From positions 5,280,501-5,344,500 of the forward strand of contig NZ_JAZIFY010000001.1 of assembly GCF_036634195.1 (NCBI RefSeq): a stretch of DNA of 64,000 nucleotides. Reading direction: 5' to 3'. The position numbers and the translations under genes were made by a program. Under the pieces are notes generated by a model. The model searched no databases and had not been told where the DNA came from. It saw only the letters and a list, made by a program, of their open reading frames with translations. Numbering within the stretch: position 1 is the stretch's first letter; each line of letters opens with the position of its first letter. This DNA comes from Streptomyces sp. P9-A4. Lineage in GTDB: Bacteria > Actinomycetota > Actinomycetes > Streptomycetales > Streptomycetaceae. This document shows, piece by piece, positions 57,017-64,000 of the stretch.

Positions 57017-58236
57017 TGGCACACCCCACGCAGAGCCACCGCGCACGGAACCACCGCACCACCGGGCGCCTCGCGCCGCGGGCCCTCCTCGCCGCCGCCC
57101 TCCTCGTCGGCCTCGCCGGCTGCGGCGGCGGCGACCCGGGAGAGGGCGCCACCACCGTGAAGAAGGCCGCCGCCCCCGCCGTACCCAAACCGGCGACGGC
57201 CCCCGCCGGGCTCCCCGGGATGCCGCCGCTGCTCGACCCGAAGGACGTCTACGCCGCGGACCGGCCCGACCGGCTCTCACCGGTCGTCAAGAACTTCCCC
57301 TCCCGGGTCTACGTCCCCAACACCGCCTCCAACACGGTCTCCGTCATCGACCCCGCCACCTACCAGGTCGTCGAGACCATCCCCGTCGGCAACCAGCCCC
57401 AGCACGTCGTGCCCTCCTGGGACATGAAGACCCTCTGGGTCAACAACAACCGGGGCCACACGCTCACCCCGATCGACCCCGCCACCGGCGTCGCCGGGAA
57501 ACCGGTCGAGGTCCACGACCCGTACAACCTCTACTTCACGCCCAACGGCAAGTACGCCGTCGTGATGGCCTCGCTCGACCGCGAGCTCGTCTTCCGCGAC
57601 CCCCACACGATGGAACGGAAGAAGACCGTCCCGGTCAGCTGCTACGGCGTCAACCACGCCGACTTCTCCGCCGACGGGCGCTACTTCGTCGTCTCCTGCG
57701 AGTTCTCCGGCGAACTGCTCAAGGTCGACACCGAGAAGATGGAGGTGATCGGCCAGCAGAAGCTGCCCTTCGAGGGCGCCATGCCGCAGGACGTGAAGAT
57801 CTCCCCGGACGGCAAGACCTTCTACGTCGCCGACATGATGGCCCACGGCATGTGGGTCCTGGACGGCGAGAAGTTCACCACCCCGACCCTGCTCCCCACC
57901 GGCAAGGGCTGCCACGGCCTCTACGTCGGCCGGGACTCGCGCGAGATGTACGTCTCCAACCGCGGCGAGGGCACGGTCTCCGTCTTCGACTTCGAGAAGA
58001 ACAAGCTGACCAAGAAGTGGCACCTGCCCGACGGCGGCTCCCCCGACATGGGAGGCGTCTCCGCCGACGGCAAGGTCCTGTGGCTCTCCGGCCGCTACGA
58101 CGCCGAGGTCTACGCGATCGACACCACGACCGGCCGCCAGCTGGCCCGCATCCCGGTCGGCAGCGGCCCCCACGGCCTCGCCGTCTACCCGCAGCCGGGC
58201 CGCTACTCCCTCGGGCACACCGGGATCTTCCGGTAG
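57016..58236 (+). CDS. YVTN-family beta-propeller lipoprotein
   Basis: A 406-residue exported lipoprotein. Signal peptide with lipobox LLVGLAGC (Cys near residue 38), a Lys/Pro/Ala linker, then a seven-bladed propeller built of YVTN-type repeats. Blades begin SRVYVPNTASNTVSVIDPAT, then KTLWVNNNRGHTLTPIDPAT, DGKTFYVADMMAHGMWVLDG and REMYVSNRGEGTVSVFDFEK, among others. Conserved cysteines (VSCYGVNHADFS, VSCEFSGE, GKGCHGLYVG) could bind a cofactor or metal. It is coupled to the NodB-like gene by a TGATG overlap, so the two likely act together at the cell surface. Confidence 0.9.
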   Translation: MAHPTQSHRARNHRTTGRLAPRALLAAALLVGLAGCGGGDPGEGATTVKKAAAPAVPKPATAPAGLPGMPPLLDPKDVYAADRPDRLSPVVKNFPSRVYVPNTASNTVSVIDPATYQVVETIPVGNQPQHVVPSWDMKTLWVNNNRGHTLTPIDPATGVAGKPVEVHDPYNLYFTPNGKYAVVMASLDRELVFRDPHTMERKKTVPVSCYGVNHADFSADGRYFVVSCEFSGELLKVDTEKMEVIGQQKLPFEGAMPQDVKISPDGKTFYVADMMAHGMWVLDGEKFTTPTLLPTGKGCHGLYVGRDSREMYVSNRGEGTVSVFDFEKNKLTKKWHLPDGGSPDMGGVSADGKVLWLSGRYDAEVYAIDTTTGRQLARIPVGSGPHGLAVYPQPGRYSLGHTGIFR

Positions 58237-58240
58237 CGGG

Positions 58241-58888
58241 TCAGCCGGCGACGAGGAGCGCCTCCGAGGCCACCGGGCGGTAGCCCGCCGCCTGGAAGAC
58301 CCGGACGCTGCGGGCGTTGCCCGGGGACTGCTGGGCCCAGACCACCTCGCCCGGAGCGAGGTGGCGGGCCGCCGTCGCCAGGGTCCGGCCCAGACCCCGG
58401 TGGCGCACCTCCTCGTCCACCTCGATCGCCGCCTCCCAGCGGCCCGCGACGCCCCGGCCCAGGACCAGCACCCCGCCGTCCGCCGCCCACACCCGGACCT
58501 CGTCGCGGAACCTCAGCGCCCGCGCCACCCGGGGGTGCCGATCCTGGACCGGGGCGTCGAGCTCCCGCAGCTCCAGCGGGGGAGGGCCGGGCAGCGTGTC
58601 CGCGACGGTGAGCAGGTCGATCGTGTTCATACGGCGGCCGGTACGGGCCATGAGCGCGAGCAGGAAGCCCGGGTTCATGCTCGCCGCCAGCGGGTCGCTC
58701 GACGTGGCCGCCAGCTCGGCCCGTACCCACGCCGGGTCGGCGTCCGTGAAGACGACCGAGTGGGCGGTGAAGGCCAGCACCCCGGCGTCCCTGGGGCCCG
58801 GCTGCGGCACCACCGTCGTCGACCCGTCCGGAGCGGGAAACTCCCCGCGTGCCGCCGCCGCCATGATCACTGCCAGCTCCTCGCTCAT
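58241..58888 (-). CDS. GNAT-family N-acetyltransferase
   Basis: A 215-residue acetyl-CoA-dependent acetyltransferase. The C-terminal GNAT core shows RWEAAIEVDEEVRHRGLGRT (motif A, Q/RxxGxG/A in the RHRGLG segment), VVWAQQSPGNARSVRVFQAA and GYRPVASEALLV (motif B). The N-terminal half (TVVPQPGPRDAGVLAFTAHS, DPAWVRAELAATSSDP) is a substrate domain seen in streptomycete paralogues. The ATG at 58888 follows GGGGGT; an upstream frame extension lacks coding character. It converges with the propeller gene only 4 bases away. The acceptor is unknown. Confidence 0.87.
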   Translation of the reverse strand: MSEELAVIMAAAARGEFPAPDGSTTVVPQPGPRDAGVLAFTAHSVVFTDADPAWVRAELAATSSDPLAASMNPGFLLALMARTGRRMNTIDLLTVADTLPGPPPLELRELDAPVQDRHPRVARALRFRDEVRVWAADGGVLVLGRGVAGRWEAAIEVDEEVRHRGLGRTLATAARHLAPGEVVWAQQSPGNARSVRVFQAAGYRPVASEALLVAG

Positions 58889-58962
58889 ACCCCCATCATC
58901 CGGGAACGCCGGGCCAGCTAATCTGACCCCCGTCAGAGAAGCACCGAGAAGGGGTGAAAGCA

Positions 58963-59178
58963 GTGGCGGACATCGAGTCGGCACGCACGGCATTCAACAA
59001 GTTCGACGCCGACGGGGACGGTTTCATCACCGCCGCGGAGTACAAGAGCCTCATGGCGAAGCACGGCGACTTCAACGTCACCGAGTCGGTCGCCGAGGTG
59101 CTCATCAAGCAGCGCGACGACAACGGCGACGGCGTGCTCTCCTGGGACGAGTTCTGGGCGCACTACAGCAAGGCCTGA
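58963..59178 (+). CDS. Small EF-hand calcium-binding protein
   Basis: A 71-residue protein consisting of two EF-hands: DADGDGFITAAE (first loop) and DDNGDGVLSWDE (second loop), each with canonical Asp/Glu ligands and the central Gly. It resembles the small calmodulin-like Cab proteins of Streptomyces implicated in calcium buffering or signalling during aerial growth. The GTG at 58963, 8 bases after GAAGGGG, is preferred to the GTG at 58954 that lies inside that site. It is divergent from the GNAT gene. Confidence 0.93.
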   Translation: MADIESARTAFNKFDADGDGFITAAEYKSLMAKHGDFNVTESVAEVLIKQRDDNGDGVLSWDEFWAHYSKA

Positions 59179-59246
59179 GCCGCCGGCCCGGACGGGCGGG
59201 GCAACGCTGAGTTGCCGCCCGTCCGGGGCTCGGTGACGATCGTCCG

Positions 59247-60155
59247 GTGACCCTTCCCGGATCCTTCGGTACCCCGAGCCGTCTGACAGCGGTGGTCCTC
59301 GCCGCAGCGGCCGTCCTCGGCGTCGCCCTGCTGGGCGCCGGTCTCGCCCAGACGGGTACGGGCGAACTGCGGATACCCGCCGCGGGCACCACCACGGTGC
59401 TGCGGCTCCTCGTGCTCACCGGTCTGGCCGTGCACGTCGGCGAACTCGCCGGACGCCGGCTCGCCGGCGAAGGACCACGGCCCCGCGCCTGGTCCGCCCC
59501 CGCCGCCCTCCTCGCCGCGACCGCCTCGGCCGGACTCCTGCTGCTCTTCACCGTCGTCAGCGGACTGAGCACGCGCGTGGTGTACGGACTCCGCGAGGGC
59601 CGCCTCCTGCTCGTCGCCGCCAACGCCTTCGTGCTGGCCGCCCTCTGCGCCGCCTCCCGGCGCCCCGGGCTCGCCGTGCTCCCGCTCGCCCTCGCCGTCG
59701 GGGCCGAGGCGCTGCGCGCCCACCCCGAGACGAACCAGCCGCTCCTGGGGAGCGGCCTCACCGTCGTCCACCTCACCGCCGCCTCGCTGTGGACCGGCAC
59801 GCTCCTGTACGTGCTCCGCACCATGCGGCTCAGGGGCGGCGGGCGGGACGTGCTGCTCCGGTACGCCCGGATGGCCGCCTGGGCGTACGCGGCCCTCGCC
59901 GTCACCGGCACCCTGTCGACCCTGCGCAAGCTGCCGCTGGACGCCGTCCTGAGCACCGCCTACGGACGGCTGCTGCTGGTGAAGCTGGTGCTGTTCGGCG
60001 GGGTGAGTCTGCTGGCGCTGGCCGCCCGGGGACGGCTGATGTCCGGCGGGAACGCCCAGGCACCCGCGCGCGTGGAGGTGTCCGTCCTCGCGGGGATCGT
60101 CCTCGTCTCGGCGCTGCTCACGGTCGTCCCCGCCCCGCACGGCTTCGCGCCCTGA
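59247..60155 (+). CDS. CopD-family membrane protein
   Basis: A 302-residue integral membrane protein with about eight hydrophobic segments, matching the CopD/PcoD copper-import family. It has the helix LTVVHLTAASLWTGTLLYVL with the conserved His and Trp, the loop RYARMAAWAYAALAVTGTLS, and TAYGRLLLVKLVLFGGVSLL near the C-terminus. Fusion to a CopC domain, common in actinobacteria, is absent. The GTG at 59247 begins MTLPGSFGTPSRL. A periplasmic copper role is family knowledge; no CopC, chaperone or copper regulator is adjacent. Confidence 0.85.
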   Translation: MTLPGSFGTPSRLTAVVLAAAAVLGVALLGAGLAQTGTGELRIPAAGTTTVLRLLVLTGLAVHVGELAGRRLAGEGPRPRAWSAPAALLAATASAGLLLLFTVVSGLSTRVVYGLREGRLLLVAANAFVLAALCAASRRPGLAVLPLALAVGAEALRAHPETNQPLLGSGLTVVHLTAASLWTGTLLYVLRTMRLRGGGRDVLLRYARMAAWAYAALAVTGTLSTLRKLPLDAVLSTAYGRLLLVKLVLFGGVSLLALAARGRLMSGGNAQAPARVEVSVLAGIVLVSALLTVVPAPHGFAP

Positions 60156-60237
60156 CCGTCGTGTGACACGGCTCCGCCGCGGGCGGCGCCGTGGGGGCCG
60201 GGCGACCCGCACGCGCACCGGGCGGTTCGCCGTTCCC

Positions 60238-60315
60238 TTGACAGCGGATGAGGTGCGCTTCATGATTCAAACGAAATCAAGTGAGTTGACGCACAGAAGC
60301 AACGGATTTCGTTGC
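60238..60315 (+). promoter_or_regulatory. Promoter and inverted repeats before hydrazine-type locus
   Basis: TTGACA (60238-60243), a 17-base spacer and CATGAT (60261-60266) form a plausible promoter. Just downstream, AACGAAATC (60270-60278) and its complement GATTTCGTT (60305-60313) make a 9-bp dyad, nested with GCAACG/CGTTGC (60299-60315). The region is AT-rich for this genome. A pathway regulator may bind here; the rest of the 216-base gap shows nothing else. Confidence 0.5.
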
Positions 60316-60371
60316 TACGTACGCCAGTTGCAGCCGAATCCGTGAGTCGTCGATGGCTGGAGTTATCTCGC

Positions 60372-60722
60372 ATGCTGATTCGTCCGATGGCCGACGCCGA
60401 CCTCGTCGAGGCGTACGGCATCCGCTACCAGCAGCTCTATCCCGGTGGCGGCGAGGACCTCGCGCCCTGGGGATTCGGCCGCGCGGTCGTCGAGCCCGGC
60501 GGTGTGACCGACCCGCACGCACATGACGAGAACGAGGTCTTCCTGATCCTGGAGGGCGCGGGCGAGATGACGATCGGCGAGGAACGCCGGCCCATAGGCC
60601 CGGACACGGCCGTGTTCATTCCGGCCGGGAACCCCCACTTCATCAGGAACACCGGCGACAGCGAGCGACTGACCTTCCTGTCGATCTACTGGCCCACGGC
60701 GCACGGGCGCATCGACCTCTGA
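60372..60722 (+). CDS. Cupin protein, candidate N-N bond-forming module
   Basis: A 116-residue single-domain cupin with both metal motifs intact. Motif 1 is GGVTDPHAHDENEVFLILEG (HxH and Glu) and motif 2 is GPDTAVFIPAGNPHFIRN (final His). The ATG at 60372 has GGAG 9-12 bases upstream. On its own it would be an ordinary cupin, but it sits 15 bases before a MetRS-like gene and upstream of a sarcosine-oxidase-like gene. In hydrazine synthetases such as Spb40 and Tri28 a zinc cupin is fused to a MetRS-like domain and rearranges an aminoacyl hydroxylamine ester into a hydrazine. Here the modules are separate polypeptides. Cupin identity is firm; role by context. Confidence 0.87.
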   Translation: MLIRPMADADLVEAYGIRYQQLYPGGGEDLAPWGFGRAVVEPGGVTDPHAHDENEVFLILEGAGEMTIGEERRPIGPDTAVFIPAGNPHFIRNTGDSERLTFLSIYWPTAHGRIDL

Positions 60723-60737
60723 GGAGAGCGGCACACC

Positions 60738-62402
60738 ATGGCCAAGTTCAGCATCGTCACCGCGGCTCCACCCACGCCCAACGGAGATCTCCACCTCGGG
60801 CATCTCGCGGGCCCCTACTCGGGGGCCGACATCTTCGCCCGCGCCTGCCGGCTGCGGGGCGAGCGGAGCGTGTACGCCACCGGCTCGGACGTGCACCAGA
60901 GCTATGTGCCGGCCAAGGCCCGCACCCTGGACCTCGAACCGCTCGACATGGCTCAGGGGTTCGCGGACGAGATCGCCGCGATCTTCTCCTCGGCCGACTT
61001 AGCCACCGACTCCTACGTACGCCCCCAGCACTCGCCGCTTCACCGTGAGACCGTCCGCGACTTCATCCGCGCGCTCCACGACGGAGGCCGCCTGGAGCGG
61101 CGCACCGAGGACTGCCTGTACTGCGAGCGCTGCCGGCGCTACCTCTTCGAAGCGCATGTCACCGGAGCGTGCCCCCGGTGTGCGGCGGCCAGCGACGGGA
61201 ACTCCTGCGAGAACTGCGCCTGGCCCAATGTGTGCACCGACCTGGTGGACCCGCGGTGCAACGCCTGCGGCGACACCCCGACGCTCCGTTCCTACGAACG
61301 GCTCGTCTTCCCGCTGAGCCGGTATGCCGAACGGCTCGCCGCGTTCCACGACAGGACCGTACTGAGCCCCCAGGTCGAAACCCTGTGCGCGACGCTGACG
61401 GAGCACGGCCTGCCGGACATCCCGATCAGCCACCCCACCGACTGGGGCATACCCGTGCCGGTGGAGGGCTTCGAGGACCAGCGCGTCTACGTCTGGGCCG
61501 AGATGGTGCCCGGCTACCTCGCCTCGTTCGCCGAAGCGCTGGGCAGTGCCGACGGCAGTGGCGCGGCCGCGGACTGGCGGCAGGTCTGGGACGACCCCGG
61601 GACCGAAGTGGTGCAGTTCTTCGGCTTCGACAACGGCTACTTCCACGCGGTGCTGTTCCCGGCCCTCCTCATGGCGTACGACGAGACGCTGCGGCTGCCG
61701 GCCGCGCTGCTGTCGAACGAGTTCTACGAGCTCGAAGCGGCCAAGTTCTCCACCAGCAGGCGCCACGCGATCTGGGCGTCCGACCTGCTGGCCCATGTTC
61801 CCTCGGACACCGTCCGGTTCGTCCTCGCGTACGACCGTCCCGAGGACCGGCGCACGAACTTCACCTGGGACCGCTTCCGCGCACTGGCGGACGGCGAACT
61901 CGTCGGCACCTGGCAGCCCTGGCTCGACGCCCTCTTCACCCGCATGGAGGCGACGGGCTCCGGACGCGTCCCGGACGCCGCGGGCGCCACCCGCTCCCAC
62001 CTTCGCTACCTCGCCGACCTGGACCGGCTCGCCGAGCGCGGCCACCGCGCGTACCGGGCCGAGGGCTTCTCGCCCCGGCTCGCGACCCGCGTCCTGTGCG
62101 AACTCGTGCGCGGCGCCGAGGGGTTCGCGGCGGCCCAGAGCCGTCTGTACGCCTCCCGGCCCGGGTCCGCCGAAGCCGCGGCGGCGCTCGCGGCCGAGGC
62201 CGCGACCGCCCATGTCCTCGCCCAGCTCGCCCAGCCCGTCATGCCGCAGTTCGCCGAGCGGCTGTGGCAGGCGCTCGGCTGCGCGGGAGAGCCGGTCCGC
62301 ACGGAAGCGGCACTCCTTCCCGCCGGGCAGGCGGTCAAGGGCGGCGGCACCTTCTTCACCCCGCTGGACGCGGACCTCGAGGTCAAGGTGATGGGCGCGT
62401 GA
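60738..62402 (+). CDS. MetRS-like amino-acid-activating enzyme (hydrazine synthetase type)
   Basis: A 554-residue class I aminoacyl-tRNA-synthetase paralogue. The HIGH box is PPTPNGDLHLGHLAGPYSGA (residues 11-30). The zinc-knuckle insert has paired cysteines (CLYCERC near residue 126, then CPRC, CENC, CNAC). The KMSKS loop is AAKFSTSRRHAIW, with Thr for the second Lys. The C-terminal helical domain lacks the Asn and PW of the MetRS anticodon-binding region. It therefore probably activates an amino acid for transfer to a small acceptor, as in Spb40/Tri28. GAGGAGAG precedes the ATG. Leu88 is encoded by TTA (60999-61001), suggesting bldA control. Housekeeping MetRS is unlikely. Confidence 0.87.
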   Translation: MAKFSIVTAAPPTPNGDLHLGHLAGPYSGADIFARACRLRGERSVYATGSDVHQSYVPAKARTLDLEPLDMAQGFADEIAAIFSSADLATDSYVRPQHSPLHRETVRDFIRALHDGGRLERRTEDCLYCERCRRYLFEAHVTGACPRCAAASDGNSCENCAWPNVCTDLVDPRCNACGDTPTLRSYERLVFPLSRYAERLAAFHDRTVLSPQVETLCATLTEHGLPDIPISHPTDWGIPVPVEGFEDQRVYVWAEMVPGYLASFAEALGSADGSGAAADWRQVWDDPGTEVVQFFGFDNGYFHAVLFPALLMAYDETLRLPAALLSNEFYELEAAKFSTSRRHAIWASDLLAHVPSDTVRFVLAYDRPEDRRTNFTWDRFRALADGELVGTWQPWLDALFTRMEATGSGRVPDAAGATRSHLRYLADLDRLAERGHRAYRAEGFSPRLATRVLCELVRGAEGFAAAQSRLYASRPGSAEAAAALAAEAATAHVLAQLAQPVMPQFAERLWQALGCAGEPVRTEAALLPAGQAVKGGGTFFTPLDADLEVKVMGA

Positions 62403-62442
62403 CCCGTCGGCACCCGCGGGCCTCGGCACCCGCCGCGCGCGG

Positions 62443-63543
62443 ATGACCCGTTCACAGAGCGCCCTCGTCGTCGGGGGCGGGGTCTTCGGGCTGTCGATCG
62501 CACGGGAACTCGCCCGCCGCGGCCGACGGGTGACCCTCGTCGATCGCCAGTCGCCCGGACACGCCGTCCCCGCCGGCCCGTCGACCGCGGAATCCCGCAT
62601 CCTGCGCTGTTCGTACGGAACGCGGCAGTGGTACTCCGCGATGGCCCACGCCTCCGCACAGCAATGGCGTGACCTCGAGAAGGAGGCCGGCCGGGAACTC
62701 CTGGTCCCCTGCGGTGTCATCGGCTTCGCGTCCCGCGCGCCCTCGGAACCGGCGGACGCCGACGGGGAGCTGGCCTCGCTCGCCGCCCTGAGCGAACTCG
62801 GCATCCCTGTCGAGAAGTTGACGCCGCAGTCCGTGGCGCGCCGCTTTCCGGGCGTGGCGGACGTGGACCTGGACTTCGCGGTGTACGAACCCGAGTCGGG
62901 CGTGCTCCGGGCCAGGGAGGCCGTGGGGGCCCTGGCCGAGTCGGCGCAGCGGTACGGGTGCCGGATGCTGCGGGGCGCCGCCCGTCCCGACGGTGCCGGG
63001 GTGCGGATCGACGACGCCGAGACGTACACCGCGGATGTGGTCGTCTGGACGGTCGGGGCCGCGCTGCCCGACCTCTTCCCCGGGCTGACCTCGGCCCGTG
63101 CGGCGCACCAGGTCAGCTACTACCTGGACTCCACGGCGATGCCGTGCGCCCCGGGAGGTCCGGCGTGGATCGATCGCCGCCGCGGCCTCTACGGGGTGGG
63201 GGCGCTGAGTCCCCGGGGGGTCAAGGTCGTCCCGGACGTGGAAACGCCCGTCGGCGCGCCCGCACCGGCCGCCCGCCCCGAACTGCCCGCCACGGCCCGG
63301 TCGTACCTGCGCGGGCGGTTCCCCGCCCTCGCCGCCGCGCCGGTGGCGACGGCCGAGACCTGTGCCTACGCGGCGATGGAGGACGAGGAATTCCTCGTGG
63401 GACGGCATCCGGCCCACGAGCACGTGTGGCTGGTCGGCGGGGACTCGGGCCATGGGTTCAAAAACGCTCCGACGTGGGGGAAGTACGTATGCGACGTGAT
63501 GGACGGGACGACAACGGTGCACTCCAGATGGCGGCTGCGTTAG
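62443..63543 (+). CDS. Sarcosine-oxidase-type FAD-dependent amine oxidase
   Basis: A 366-residue flavoprotein of the MSOX/DAO family. FAD motif ALVVGGGVFGLSIARELARR (residues 7-26), the family segment AGPSTAESRILRCSYGTRQW, and the C-terminal GDSGHGFKNAPTWG are present. Cys in AETCAYAAMEDEEF aligns with the cysteine that covalently holds FAD in monomeric sarcosine oxidase. Such enzymes oxidise secondary amines. In s56-p1 and triacsin pathways an FAD oxidase (Spb39/Tri27) cleaves the N6-(carboxymethylamino)lysine-type hydrazine to release hydrazinoacetic acid, and this gene is placed to do the equivalent. The ATG at 62443 lies 40 bases after the MetRS-like stop with a weak ribosome site; its 3' end overlaps the next gene by 55 bases. 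Confidence 0.88.
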   Translation: MTRSQSALVVGGGVFGLSIARELARRGRRVTLVDRQSPGHAVPAGPSTAESRILRCSYGTRQWYSAMAHASAQQWRDLEKEAGRELLVPCGVIGFASRAPSEPADADGELASLAALSELGIPVEKLTPQSVARRFPGVADVDLDFAVYEPESGVLRAREAVGALAESAQRYGCRMLRGAARPDGAGVRIDDAETYTADVVVWTVGAALPDLFPGLTSARAAHQVSYYLDSTAMPCAPGGPAWIDRRRGLYGVGALSPRGVKVVPDVETPVGAPAPAARPELPATARSYLRGRFPALAAAPVATAETCAYAAMEDEEFLVGRHPAHEHVWLVGGDSGHGFKNAPTWGKYVCDVMDGTTTVHSRWRLR

Positions 63544-64000
63544 GCGCGGCCCCGCCCGGCGGCGACGACCCGCTGCAGGCCGCGCTGGGGCGGCTCGTGC
63601 CCGGCGACCGGCGCCGGAGCTTCGGCGCGGACATCGACGCGGCGCACGAGGTGCTCCTGTCCACGGCCTCGCGGGAGCGGAAGGAAGCGGAGCTGCTGCG
63701 CTGGTTCGGGCGCTCGCAGCCCTGTGTCTTCGCCAAGGTCACGGCACGCGCGGCGGCGCATCCGGCACTCGACGTGTGCTGGATCGACGAAGCCGACCTG
63801 GAGCGCGGTGCCCACCACGTCCGGGAGCGGCTCCAGCGGGCCAGGACCGCATGGAAGCGGCGGGCGGCCGCCGGTCTCACCAGCAGTCTGCAGGTCATGT
63901 TCAACAGCGAGGTCCTCGCGTACGCCGAGCCGGGACCCGAACTGGTCGAGGTCCTCCTGATGCTGACCGGTCTCTACCTGCCGGAGTGGGCGCCCGTGGA
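63489..64000 (+). CDS. Unrecognised protein, 3' end cut by window edge; TTA codon
   Basis: At least 170 residues, open to the window end. The ATG at 63489 has GGGGGAAG 6 bases upstream and overlaps the FAD oxidase end by 55 bases; an ATG at 63528 is an alternative. Segments such as LLRWFGRSQPCVFAKVTARA, LDVCWIDEADLERGAHHVRE and GLTSSLQVMFNSEVLAYAEP are vaguely like YqcI/YcgG-type haem N-oxygenases (a PC-x-F strand, then an acidic charged stretch), but this is weak. An N-hydroxylase would complete a hydrazine pathway here. Codon 18 is TTA (63540-63542). Function not assigned. Confidence 0.75.
   Translation, partial: MRRDGRDDNGALQMAAALGAAPPGGDDPLQAALGRLVPGDRRRSFGADIDAAHEVLLSTASRERKEAELLRWFGRSQPCVFAKVTARAAAHPALDVCWIDEADLERGAHHVRERLQRARTAWKRRAAAGLTSSLQVMFNSEVLAYAEPGPELVEVLLMLTGLYLPEWAPV

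Noticed and set aside
60738..62402. Housekeeping methionyl-tRNA synthetase
   Set aside because: Altered KMSKS, missing anticodon-recognition residues, TTA codon and gene neighbourhood argue for a specialised enzyme.

Overview
The window is high-GC actinobacterial chromosome, almost certainly Streptomyces. The GC-rich third codon positions, frequent GTG/TTG starts, very rare TTA codons, an AfsA-type butyrolactone protein, and the GlgE-pathway cluster sitting near pta and pfkA all fit that genus. No tRNA, rRNA, CRISPR array or complete insertion sequence was seen.

Layout. 0-11.4 kb is core metabolism and regulation: pta (cut by the left edge), pfkA, a membrane-anchored helix-turn-helix protein, a tyrosine phosphatase, a two-component pair divergent from a dicarboxylate symporter, and a MerR/thioredoxin pair. 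11.5-14.6 kb holds a HelD-type RNA polymerase recycling factor and, convergent and overlapping it, an orphan AfsA-like gene. 14.8-22.6 kb is the GlgE operon on the minus strand (glgE-treS-pep2-glgB), which turns trehalose into branched alpha-glucan. Its degradative partners are glgP (30.7 kb) and glgX (49.4 kb).

Between glgE and glgP lies an accessory block (22.8-30.6 kb): an NmrA-like reductase, an AraC regulator, an HpaB-type flavin monooxygenase, a DHA2 exporter, a PrnB-family (IDO/TDO fold) haem protein and a PhzS-like FAD monooxygenase. It looks like an uncharacterised aromatic or indole natural-product locus. 33.3-49.2 kb is mostly signalling and transport: two two-component systems, a secreted M4 metalloprotease, a GntR/TetR-hybrid regulator with an MFS pump, a heterodimeric ABC exporter, and an ABC-2 exporter operon that includes its own two-component system. 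51.7-60.2 kb carries two tandem L,D-transpeptidase lipoproteins, an enoyl-CoA hydratase, an RsbW-like kinase gene with a TTA codon, an atypical NodB-fold lipoprotein coupled to a YVTN propeller lipoprotein, a GNAT enzyme, an EF-hand protein and a CopD-type membrane protein.

The most exciting part is the right edge (60.2-64.0 kb): a stand-alone cupin, a MetRS-like amino-acid-activating enzyme with altered KMSKS and no visible anticodon-recognition signature, and a sarcosine-oxidase-type FAD enzyme, followed by an unrecognised partial gene. Cupin plus MetRS-like plus FAD oxidase is the hallmark of the hydrazine (N-N bond) synthetase pathway known from s56-p1 and triacsin biosynthesis. Here the cupin and MetRS modules are split, and two genes carry TTA codons, suggesting bldA-dependent expression. 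The cluster continues past the window.
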